From: Acidovorax_G lacteus
GTDB lineage: Bacteria; Pseudomonadota; Gammaproteobacteria; Burkholderiales; Burkholderiaceae_C
Assembly (NCBI RefSeq): GCF_039540375.1
Contig: NZ_BAABEX010000001.1
Location: forward strand, 1 to 64,000
Direction of reading: 5' to 3'
Length of the DNA stretch: 64,000 bases
Below, one piece after another: positions 20,398-28,526 of this stretch (within the stretch, counting starts at the first letter, position 1; each line of letters starts with the position of its first letter). The notes beneath the pieces are model-generated. The model was not told the DNA's origin. It did no database searches and saw only the letters and a list, made by a program, of their open reading frames with translations. The translations under genes and the position numbers were made by a program.

Positions 20398-20474
<77 letters not shown>

Positions 20475-20496
20475 AATTTCAGCATATGCTGACCCA

Positions 20497-20523
20497 AAAG
20501 CCCGCTTATAGCGGGCTTTTTTG
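20497..20523 (+). terminator. Rho-independent terminator after rplQ-tRNA
   Basis: AAGCCCGC pairs with GCGGGCTT around a TATA loop and is followed by a run of T. It ends the ribosomal and tRNA transcript. Confidence 0.9.
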
Positions 20524-21143
20524 TTGCTATCGCCCTGGTTGAGCCGCCTCCGTGTCCCCTTGCATGGGGTGCATGGTGAGGTGCTTATGCGCCCTGGGGG
20601 CGGCGGTGTGCAGGCGCCAAATCAGGATCGCCTGCGTTCCGCTCGCAAGGGCCGCGCTCCCAACGGGAGCTCCAGGCGGTTTCGTCGAGTGGCAGATTTC
20701 ATCTGCGCGCGATGGAGCGATGCACTTTCACAGCCGCGTGCCGGCGGCGACCCGGACAGCGGCCCCCGTGTAAGCGCAGCCCGTGTGGCGAAGGGCATTG
20801 CGCTCCGCTGGAGTCGACAACGTTTCGGCGGCATACCCTCTGGCCTTTGAGTCGATGGTCTTGGTAGGCGTTGCTATGCTATTTGTAGCAAGAAGTGACG
20901 CGCTGATAAGCACAAACACTCAAATTGGCCATGCCGTCCCTATTCGGCTTGTAGCGTGGAAGAACGGGCCTTCATCACCCGCCACAGCACCAGCTGCCAT
21001 GGACTCCGAGCGCAGCCTTCGCCACGGGTCCAAGGCTCGGTAGCCCGCGCCGCCGCGGCATTCGGGCAGTCGAGTGGCCCACCGTCTCCGCCTTGAATCA
21101 CCCGCTGTCACTGGCCGCTGACAACTTGGCCATGGAACTCAAA
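20524..21143. other. Intergenic region without a clear gene
   Basis: No reading frame here resembles a known protein. Around 20869-20930 is a poor match to repeat family B (GCTATGCTATTTGTAGC and GATAAGCACAAACAC). The stretch may contain decayed genes. Confidence 0.45.
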
Positions 21144-21191
21144 GGTTGCGTTCGCAACCACTAGGGAATACCATTGGTTGCGCTAGCAACT
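21144..21191. promoter_or_regulatory. Two tandem palindromic operators
   Basis: GGTTGCGTTCGCAACC (21144-21159) is a perfect palindrome. GGTTGCGCTAGCAACT (21176-21191) is the same with one mismatch in the arms. Their centres are 32 bp apart, about three helical turns. This is the pattern expected for a dimeric repressor such as the MarR protein encoded 390 bp downstream. Confidence 0.6.
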
Positions 21192-21579
21192 AAATGGGCC
21201 AGAATTTGGCCTACGTCCCGTGCCGCATCGCGCCAACTGCCTGCCGGTGGACGGTCTTTGCCGCTGTACCTCCCTGCTCAGATCCTTCCAAGCGCCCCAT
21301 GCCTTGCAGACCCTTGTCGCACTTCACGCCACAACCGTCGCCGCCACCCTGGACTCGCGAGGCGCAATGCCGTGTGCGGGCGAGTTGGCGGGCTTGTGTC
21401 GCCCTGACGCGCGGTGGGCCATCCCTGGGCACGGGCCCTTGCGCAGCCACGGAAGGCCGCGTCGCCCGCCTGCGGGGACGACTACTCGCGGGCCATACCC
21501 GCGTTTCAACCAATTCCGTCGGCAGGTGTGCTCCGCATCGCTTGGAGCGCAGAGCGCTGCTGCACCGAGGGGGGCGCTG
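21192..21579. other. Leader region before the MarR gene
   Basis: 388 bp with no gene that I recognise. Frames through it are rich in Arg and Pro. Either it is a long leader from a promoter at the palindromes, or a second promoter lies nearer to 21580. Confidence 0.4.
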
Positions 21580-22053
21580 ATGTCCATCCACACCAGGCCG
21601 CCGCTGGAGCGCATGCTCACCTACCGGCTGCACCAGCTGCACAAGCTCACCGACCTGCAAAGCCAGCGCGCTTACCTGGATGCCACCGGGCTCACCCTCA
21701 GCGATGCGCGATGCCTGACGACGATCGGCAGCTTCCAGCCCTTGTCGATCAACCGGCTGGCGCAGATGGGCAACCTCAACAAAGGCCAGGCCAGCCGCGC
21801 CGCGCAGTTTCTGGTGGATCAGGGCTGGGTACGCAAAAGCGACAGCCCAGACGACGGCCGGGGCGTCGTGCTCACGCTGACCGCTGCGGGGCAAGCGCTG
21901 TTTGACCAGACCATGGCCGTGGTCGCGCAGCGCAATGCCGACATCTTCGGCTGCCTCGCGGCCGATGAACAGCGCCTGCTCAGCCAGATGTTCGACCGGC
22001 TGATTGCGCACGCGCAGGGCGCAGCGCCAGAGCAGCCCACCGACCCGGGTTGA
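21580..22053 (+). CDS. MarR-family transcriptional regulator
   Basis: 157-residue winged-helix regulator. The DNA-binding part reads LTLSDARCLTTIGSFQPLSI followed by NRLAQMGNLNKGQASRAAQF, then the wing SDSPDDGRGVVLTLTAAGQAL. I start at the ATG at 21580, preceded by GAGGGGGG. It heads a cluster with a VOC protein and fumarylacetoacetase, so it probably senses an aromatic acid or a breakdown product. The tandem palindromes at 21144 are its likely binding sites. The true ligand cannot be told from the sequence. Confidence 0.88.
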   Translation: MSIHTRPPLERMLTYRLHQLHKLTDLQSQRAYLDATGLTLSDARCLTTIGSFQPLSINRLAQMGNLNKGQASRAAQFLVDQGWVRKSDSPDDGRGVVLTLTAAGQALFDQTMAVVAQRNADIFGCLAADEQRLLSQMFDRLIAHAQGAAPEQPTDPG

Positions 22054-22109
22054 CCCGTCCGACTTTCCCCATTCCCCGCACCCATCCTTCACCCCCCAAG
22101 GAGACTCCC

Positions 22110-22646
22110 ATGCTGATCCAGCAGATCCACCACGTGGCGTACCGCTGCCGCGATGCCAAAGAAACCGTCGAGTGGTACCAAAAGCACCTCGACATGAAGT
22201 TCGTGCTCGCCATCGCCGAGAACGAGGTGCCTTCGACCAAGGCCCCCGATCCGTACATGCATGTGTTCCTCGACGCAGGCCAGGGCAACATCCTCGCGTT
22301 CTTTGAGCTGCCGAGCCAGCCGCCCATGGACCGTGACCGCAACACCCCAGCCTGGGTGCAGCATTTGGCGCTCAAGGTCGATTCGGTCGATCGCTTGCTG
22401 GAAGTCAAGGCGCGTCTGGAGGCCAGTGGCATCGAAGTGGTGGGCCCGACCAACCACACGATCTTCAAGAGCATCTATTTCTTCGACCCCAACGGACACC
22501 GCCTGGAGCTGGCCGCCGACTGCGGCACCCCTGAGATGTATGCGCGCCTGGACGAAGTGAAGTGGGACATGCTCAACGAATGGGCGGCCACGCGCCGCGC
22601 GCCCACGCATGCGGCCTGGATGCACGACGGCAGCGCGGACCACTGA
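22110..22646 (+). CDS. VOC-family (glyoxalase/dioxygenase fold) protein
   Basis: 178-residue protein of the vicinal oxygen chelate fold. Metal-ligand positions are suggested by His in QQIHHVAYRC near the start, His in WVQHLALKV near the middle, and Glu in GHRLELAAD near the end. This H-H-E pattern fits a metal-dependent ring-cleavage dioxygenase or isomerase. It lies between marR and fahA, so it probably acts one or two steps before fumarylacetoacetase. The start at 22110 has AAGGAGA upstream. The exact reaction is unknown. Confidence 0.8.
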   Translation: MLIQQIHHVAYRCRDAKETVEWYQKHLDMKFVLAIAENEVPSTKAPDPYMHVFLDAGQGNILAFFELPSQPPMDRDRNTPAWVQHLALKVDSVDRLLEVKARLEASGIEVVGPTNHTIFKSIYFFDPNGHRLELAADCGTPEMYARLDEVKWDMLNEWAATRRAPTHAAWMHDGSADH

Positions 22647-22655
22647 GGAGCGCGC

Positions 22656-23987
22656 ATGCACACCATTGCTCTGAACGCGACCCACGATCCGTCTGCACGC
22701 AGCTGGGTGGCGTCGGCACAGGCCGAAGGCACCGACTTTCCGATCCAGAACCTGCCCTATGCGGTGTTTCGCCGCCGTGGAGAGGACGCCGCCCGCTGGC
22801 GGCTGGGCGTGGCGATTGGCGACCAGATTGTGGACTTGCGCGCCGTGGCTGCACGCGCGCCCTGGCATGGCAACGCCGCGCAGGCGCTCCAGGCCGCGGC
22901 AGCCGACAGCCGCCTCAACGCGCTGATGGCGCTCGGCTCCGAAGCGGCATCGGCCCTGCGCCGCGCGCTGTTCGACGCCCTGCGCGAAGGCGCAGCCCAG
23001 CAGGCCGTCACCCCGGCCGATCTCGTGCCCCAGGCCGACGCCGAATACGACGTGCCCGCCCGGATTGGCGACTACACCGACTTCTACACATCCATCCACC
23101 ACGCGACCAACATCGGCCGCCAGTTCCGACCCGACCAGCCGCTGCTGCCCAACTACCAGTGGGTGCCGATCGGCTACCACGGCCGCGCCTCCAGCGTGGT
23201 GGTGTCGGGCCAGAGCTTTCGGCGGCCGGTGGGGCAATCCATGCCGCCGGGCTCGGCGCAGCCGCAGTTCGGAGCGAGCCGACGGCTCGACATCGAGCTG
23301 GAGCTGGGCGTGTTCATCGGCGCCGGCAACGCGCTGGGCGAGCCCGTGCCGCTGGACGCCGCCGAGGACCATGTGTTTGGCCTGTGCCTGCTGAATGACT
23401 GGTCGGCGCGGGACCTGCAGGGCTGGGAATACCAGCCGCTCGGCCCCTTCCTGTCGAAGAACTTTGCCACCACCGTATCCCCCTGGGTGGTGACGATGGA
23501 GGCGCTTGCGCCCTACCGCACGGCCTGGGACCGGCCGCAGGACCATCCGCAGCCGCTGCCCTACCTGGAGTCGGCCCACAACCGGGCCGCAGGTGCGTTC
23601 GACATCCAGCTGCAGGTGGACCTGTCCACGCCGCGCATGCGCAGCGCTGGGGCGGCCGATGCGACCATCTGCCGCACCAGCTACCGCCATGCCTACTGGA
23701 CGCTCGCGCAGATGGTGACGCACCACACCGTCAACGGCTGCAACCTGCAGCCGGGCGACCTGCTGGGCACTGGCACCCTGTCGGGCCCCACGCTGGACCA
23801 AGCCGGGGCGCTGATTGAGCTCACCCTGGGCGGCAAGCAGCCGCTGCAGCTGCCGGACGGCGAGCAGCGCGTGTTCCTGGAAGACGGTGACCGCGTCACG
23901 CTGCGCGGTTGGTGCGAGCGCTCGGGGGCCGCGCGCATTGGCTTTGGCGCCTGCGCGGGTGAGGTGCTGCCCGCGCGCAGCATTTGA
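22656..23987 (+). CDS. fahA: Fumarylacetoacetase
   Basis: Hydrolyses fumarylacetoacetate to fumarate and acetoacetate, the last step of homogentisate (tyrosine/phenylalanine) breakdown. The 443-residue protein matches the eukaryotic-type enzyme. DYTDFYTSIHHATN holds the calcium ligand (Asp142) and catalytic His149. The acidic pair is in DIELELGVFIG, and LLNDWSARDLQGWEYQPLGP follows. The family GTLSGP motif is near the end. It starts 9 bp after the VOC gene, so they form one operon. homogentisate dioxygenase (hmgA), often adjacent, is not in the window. Confidence 0.94.
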   Translation: MHTIALNATHDPSARSWVASAQAEGTDFPIQNLPYAVFRRRGEDAARWRLGVAIGDQIVDLRAVAARAPWHGNAAQALQAAAADSRLNALMALGSEAASALRRALFDALREGAAQQAVTPADLVPQADAEYDVPARIGDYTDFYTSIHHATNIGRQFRPDQPLLPNYQWVPIGYHGRASSVVVSGQSFRRPVGQSMPPGSAQPQFGASRRLDIELELGVFIGAGNALGEPVPLDAAEDHVFGLCLLNDWSARDLQGWEYQPLGPFLSKNFATTVSPWVVTMEALAPYRTAWDRPQDHPQPLPYLESAHNRAAGAFDIQLQVDLSTPRMRSAGAADATICRTSYRHAYWTLAQMVTHHTVNGCNLQPGDLLGTGTLSGPTLDQAGALIELTLGGKQPLQLPDGEQRVFLEDGDRVTLRGWCERSGAARIGFGACAGEVLPARSI

Positions 23988-24240
23988 GCGAACGGCCCGG
24001 CGGGCCTGCCCCGCTGGGAGGGGGGGCAGGCCGGCCGCCGCCCCTAGGCCGCACTGCATGGCCCAGGTCGAACGCGCTCCGTGTGCGCCTGAGGTGGTGA
24101 GACTTCGAAAAAACGGAATTGTTGATGACGATAAATCGAATAAATAGAAGCGTCATCGGCCCTACAGTCGAGCCCATGCCCCCAGGCGTGGCTTGCAAAG
24201 CCTGGGATTCCGTGAAGAAGAACCGCCGAAAGGAAGCACC

Positions 24241-24753
24241 ATGCGCATCACCACCCGAGGACAGTTGGCCGTCTCTGCGATGACGGACCTGGCGCTGCAC
24301 CAGCAACTGCGCCCCGTCGCGCTGTCGGCCATCAGCGCGCGCCAGCGCATCTCGCTGTCGTACCTGGAGCAGCTGTTCAGCGCCCTGCGCAAAGCCGGTC
24401 TGATCGAGAGCACGCGCGGCCCGGGCGGCGGATACACGCTGGCCCGCCCGCTCGCGCAGATCTCGGCCGCCGACATCGTGCTGGCTGTGGAAACGCTGAA
24501 CGGCGACGAACTGGGCACCGAGCGCGCAGCCGCGCGCGAGGCCACGGGCGAGCTGTGGACGGCCTTCCACGCCCGCGCTATCGAATACCTGCAGTCGGTC
24601 ACGCTGCACGATCTGGTGATGCAGCACCGCGCGCGCCAGGCCGAAGCGCCAGAGCCAGCCCAGGCCACGGCAGCGCCGCGCGCTGTTCGCCTGCGTCCGG
24701 GCGTGCCGAACTCGGTGTTCGCGTTGGGTTCGATGGCGCTGGCCCGCAAATAA
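24241..24753 (+). CDS. Rrf2-family regulator lacking the Fe-S cysteines
   Basis: 170-residue protein. The start MRITTRGQLAVSAMTDLALH and the LSYLEQLFSALRKAGLIEST wing match IscR and other Rrf2 regulators. The segment that in IscR holds three cysteines (after the VETLNGDE stretch) reads LGTERAAAREATGEL with no cysteine, so it cannot bind an Fe-S cluster in the IscR way. The C-terminal tail ends RLRPGVPNSVFALGSMALAR, also seen in IscR-like proteins of this group as far as I recall. AAAGGAAG precedes the ATG at 24241. Targets are unknown. Confidence 0.85.
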   Translation: MRITTRGQLAVSAMTDLALHQQLRPVALSAISARQRISLSYLEQLFSALRKAGLIESTRGPGGGYTLARPLAQISAADIVLAVETLNGDELGTERAAAREATGELWTAFHARAIEYLQSVTLHDLVMQHRARQAEAPEPAQATAAPRAVRLRPGVPNSVFALGSMALARK

Positions 24754-24796
24754 GGCGAGCCCTGGGCGGTGGCGTGCAGCGCACGCCACACCCCGC

Positions 24797-25210
24797 TCAA
24801 TGCTCGTACACCTGGGCCAGGGACGCGAAGCCCTTGATCTCGATCGGGTTGCCGCTGGGGTCGTGGAAGAACATGGTCCACTGCTCTCCGGGTTGGCCGG
24901 CGAAGCGGACCTGCGGCGGCATCTCGAACGCCACGCCTGCGTGCTGCAGACGTTGCGCCAGGGCCTGCCATTGCGGCAGTTCCAGAATGGCGCCGAAGTG
25001 CGGCATGGGAACGCGGTGATTTCCCACCAGGCCGGTGGCGGCCGTGGGGAACGGTGTGCCCAGGTGGGCGGAGATCTGGTGGCCGAAAAAGTCGAAATCC
25101 ACCCAGGTGTCGGTGCTGCGCCCTTCGGTGCAGCCCAGCACGTCGCGGTAGAAGCGGCGGGTGGATTCGAGGTCTGTGACGTGGAACGCCAGGTGGAACA
25201 GGCTGCGCAT
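24797..25210 (-). CDS. VOC-family protein
   Basis: 137-residue glyoxalase-fold protein. It starts MRSLFHLAFHVTDLESTRRF and ends with HDPSGNPIEIKGFAS, the classic pattern with a metal-ligand Glu near the end. The middle PMPHFGAILELPQWQALAQR resembles a group of small VOC proteins of unknown function. The ATG at 25222 is an alternative start. It is convergent with the Rrf2 gene. Confidence 0.82.
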   Translation of the reverse strand: MRSLFHLAFHVTDLESTRRFYRDVLGCTEGRSTDTWVDFDFFGHQISAHLGTPFPTAATGLVGNHRVPMPHFGAILELPQWQALAQRLQHAGVAFEMPPQVRFAGQPGEQWTMFFHDPSGNPIEIKGFASLAQVYEH

Positions 25211-25290
25211 GCGGGCCAGCATAGCAGCCGTGCCGTGGCCCGGCGCGCTGGGGGCATTCCCCGCGCCTGAGGGCCACAGGCGCTCGCGCG

Positions 25291-25665
25291 TCAGGCCATG
25301 GACGGGTCGGCCGCCATGTTGTCGAACTTGCGGAAGAACTGGCGTGCCATGGCCACGAGCTGCGCGTCGGTCGGGTGGTCGGCGGGCAGAGAGTCCACCA
25401 CCGTCTTGGCCACAGCGGGCTGGTGGCTTGCGCACCAGTCGCGGAACTGGTTGCGGGCCAGGCCCGGGCCGGTCAGCAGCACCTCGTGCGTGCCGGCCAG
25501 CGCCTTGGCCACATCACCAAAAAACGCGGCGTGGTCGCCCGACTTGCCCTGGTGCTTGTGGTGGCTGCGCGAATGCACGCGCTGGGACTCGACGTGCTCG
25601 CGGTCGAACATCAGAACGTGGGCGTCGGAATGGTCCATCCAGACCACGGCGTGGAAAGTGCTCAT
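25291..25665 (-). CDS. Translational machinery protein-like (eRF1 domain 3-like) small protein
   Basis: 124-residue soluble protein starting MSTFHAVVWMDHSDAHVLMF. The middle reads EVLLTGPGLARNQFRDWCAS and the end DHPTDAQLVAMARQFFRKFD. This pattern matches small bacterial proteins usually annotated translational machinery protein, which resemble the third domain of eRF1/Pelota; this is from memory. A His-rich stretch (HSRSHHKHQG) is in the middle. It is followed upstream on the same strand by a DksA/TraR protein, and both may serve stress responses. No function is proven. Confidence 0.7.
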   Translation of the reverse strand: MSTFHAVVWMDHSDAHVLMFDREHVESQRVHSRSHHKHQGKSGDHAAFFGDVAKALAGTHEVLLTGPGLARNQFRDWCASHQPAVAKTVVDSLPADHPTDAQLVAMARQFFRKFDNMAADPSMA

Positions 25666-25714
25666 ACGGTTCTCTTTCGTGGGTTGATACAGGGTTGGAG
25701 CGGGCCTGGTGCGA

Positions 25715-26089
25715 TCAGGCGTGCTGCAGGTGTGGGCGCTCGGCGGCTTCCTGGCAGCCCAGGCAGCGGGCCGCCTCGGGCGTGGCCTGCAAGCGCGCGG
25801 GGGCAATGTCGGCCCCGCAGTCCACGCATTCGCCATAGGTGCCTGCGGCAATCCGCTGCAGCGCGGCGTCGATCTGCGTGAGGTGCGCGGTTTCGTGCTC
25901 GTCGATGGCGAATTCCAGATCGCGCGCGGTGAGCATTTGCGCCTGCGATTCCTGGGCTCCGGCAAAGTGCTCGGCAGCGGCCTCGGCGCGGCCGATGGTG
26001 CCACCGCGCTGTGCGGCGATCTGGGTGAGCAGCGCAGCCTGCTGCGTGCGCAATTGCTGTTCGTAGGGGGCGGCGGTGGTGCGGTCCAT
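25715..26089 (-). CDS. DksA/TraR-family zinc-finger protein
   Basis: 124-residue protein with a helical N-terminus and the C4 zinc finger YGECVDCGADI ... RCLGCQEA (CxxC-x17-CxxC) from about residue 85. The Asp-rich coiled-coil tip found in DksA is not evident, so it is more like the small TraR/YbiI group. These bind in the RNA polymerase secondary channel or have unknown roles. It is 49 bp from the start of the eRF1-like gene and probably co-transcribed with it. Confidence 0.85.
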   Translation of the reverse strand: MDRTTAAPYEQQLRTQQAALLTQIAAQRGGTIGRAEAAAEHFAGAQESQAQMLTARDLEFAIDEHETAHLTQIDAALQRIAAGTYGECVDCGADIAPARLQATPEAARCLGCQEAAERPHLQHA

Positions 26090-26278
26090 GGGGGGCTCCA
26101 GTGCAATCGGGCGGGATTCCGGCGGACCCGAAGCGTCGGGTCCATGGCTTCATCATCCGCCTGCAGCCCCGGGTGGGCGTTGACGTAGCTCAAGAGTCGC
26201 AACGGAGCGGGCCTAGCCCACACGCCGTGCGCAGAATGGCCGTACGCGATACGCCGTACGCCCCTTCGGAGCCTGTCC

Positions 26279-27157
<879 letters not shown>

Positions 27158-27191
27158 GGCGCGCTGAGGCCGACGCCGTGCAGCCGCTACA

Positions 27192-27848
27192 TCAGTCTTT
27201 CTTGGGCGCGTAGCGCGCCATCATCAGCGCCAGGCTCGCCTTGCGGTCGGCCTGGATGCGTTGCACCAGCGGCCGCTGGGCCATGCGGGCCAGGTAGTCG
27301 GCAGCGGGCAGATCGGCCAGCACGTCGCGCCCGCACACGATGCGCGAGGCCGAGGCCACCAGCGGCAGGTGCGTGATGGCCGCGCAGTCGGCCAGCGTGA
27401 ACTGTTCGCCCGCGATGAAGGGCGTGTCCCAGCGGGCCAGGCGTGCAAACGCGGCCACGTTCTTTTCGAGCTGCGCGCCCACCTTCTGGCGCACGCCTTC
27501 GCTCACCGTGCCGCCAAAAAACGCCTGCGGGTAGAGGTTGCGCGCCACCAGCTCCAGGTGCAGGTCGAGGAACAGGTGCAGCTCGCGCACCTTGGCCGCG
27601 GCGTACGGCGCAGGCGGCAGCAGCGGCACCTGCGGGTAGGCCTGCTCGATGTATTCAAGCATCACAGCCGATTCGCACAGCGGCCCCTCGGGCGTGATGA
27701 GGTAGGGCACCTTGCCCAGGGGCGAGGCGGCCAGGTCGGTTTCGTCCGTCCAGACCTGGCGCTCCTCGAAGGGCACGCCTTTCTCGAGCAGGGCCAGCTT
27801 GACCTTGTTGTAGTAATTGCTGGCCGAAAAGCCGCAGAGCGTCAGCAT
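27192..27848 (-). CDS. Glutathione S-transferase family protein
   Basis: 218-residue cytosolic protein. The thioredoxin-like N-terminal domain reads LCGFSASNYYNKVKLALLEK, with the glutathione-binding LGKVPYL and PLCESAVMLEYIEQAYP segments. The helical C-terminal domain follows from about residue 85 (FTLADCAAITHLPL). Start ATG at 27848 has AAGGAGACC upstream. Substrate is unknown; its neighbours give no hint. Confidence 0.9.
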   Translation of the reverse strand: MLTLCGFSASNYYNKVKLALLEKGVPFEERQVWTDETDLAASPLGKVPYLITPEGPLCESAVMLEYIEQAYPQVPLLPPAPYAAAKVRELHLFLDLHLELVARNLYPQAFFGGTVSEGVRQKVGAQLEKNVAAFARLARWDTPFIAGEQFTLADCAAITHLPLVASASRIVCGRDVLADLPAADYLARMAQRPLVQRIQADRKASLALMMARYAPKKD

Positions 27849-27993
27849 GGTGGGTCTCCTTCGTTGGATGGGGTGTGCGCATGCTAGGTGCCCCGGGCGG
27901 GCGGAGCCGTCACCTGCATGACGGCCCCCGTTGCGCGGGGGCATCCAGCGCACTGCACCGGCCGTTGCGCGGGTGCCCCTACAATCGCGCCCC

Positions 27994-28350
27994 ATGCCGC
28001 CGCTTGCCCGAATCCGCTTCCTTGCCCGCCTGGTGCTGGCCTGGTTTGCGCTGTCGCTGGGCGTGGCCGTGGCCTCGCCGCTTGTGCATCCGCAGGCCAT
28101 GGAGCTGGTCTGCTCGGGCTCGGGCGCGATCAAGCTCATCGTCAAGACCGACGATGGCGCGCAGGAACTGGGTAGCCACACGCTGGACTGCCCGCTGTGC
28201 GTGCACCTGGGCGCACCGCCGCCCGCCACCGTGGCGGCCGTGCCGCCGCCCCACCCCCTGGCCCATGCGCTGGGCACGATTGCCGCAGCGCACATTGCCG
28301 GGCGCATCGGTGCGCCGCTGCCGCCGCGCGGGCCACCATCGTTCCTCTAA
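27994..28350 (+). CDS. DUF2946 family protein
   Basis: 118-residue protein with a membrane or signal segment (FLARLVLAWFALSLGVAVAS). Its core reads VCSGSGAIKLIVKTDDGAQE and then a CPLC motif (LDCPLCVHLG). DUF2946 genes often precede copper-related TonB receptors, as here. The CxxC pair could bind metal. I start at the ATG at 27994. A family B hairpin follows directly after the stop. Confidence 0.8.
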   Translation: MPPLARIRFLARLVLAWFALSLGVAVASPLVHPQAMELVCSGSGAIKLIVKTDDGAQELGSHTLDCPLCVHLGAPPPATVAAVPPPHPLAHALGTIAAAHIAGRIGAPLPPRGPPSFL

Positions 28351-28351
28351 A

Positions 28352-28409
28352 TCTGCTATTGATTTGATAGCTGCTCGTGCTTGATATATCGGCACGAGCG
28401 GCTGTTTTG
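28352..28409 (+). repeat. Hairpin repeat family B, copy B2 (possible terminator)
   Basis: TGCTATTGATTTGATAGC is followed by CTGCTCGTGC, a short loop, then GCACGAGCGG and TGTTTTGA. The GCTCGTGC/GCACGAGC arms make a strong hairpin and the short T run suggests termination after the DUF2946 gene. Confidence 0.65.
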
Positions 28410-28526
28410 ATGTGGATTTCGCGACGCTGCGCCCTGCGCAGGCCGTGCCGAAGCCCGTGGCGCAGCGCCGCAGGCACCGGGCCGGGCCTGGCGTACGCCG
28501 CAGCACCCGCACCCTGAGGAGTGCCC

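Noticed and set aside
22089..24059. 656-residue minus-strand frame opposite the VOC and fahA genes
   Set aside because: Antisense shadow; the plus-strand genes have full family motifs.
28410..28526. Cobalamin riboswitch before the TonB receptor
   Set aside because: No B12 box or matching core was found, and the gene context is copper.
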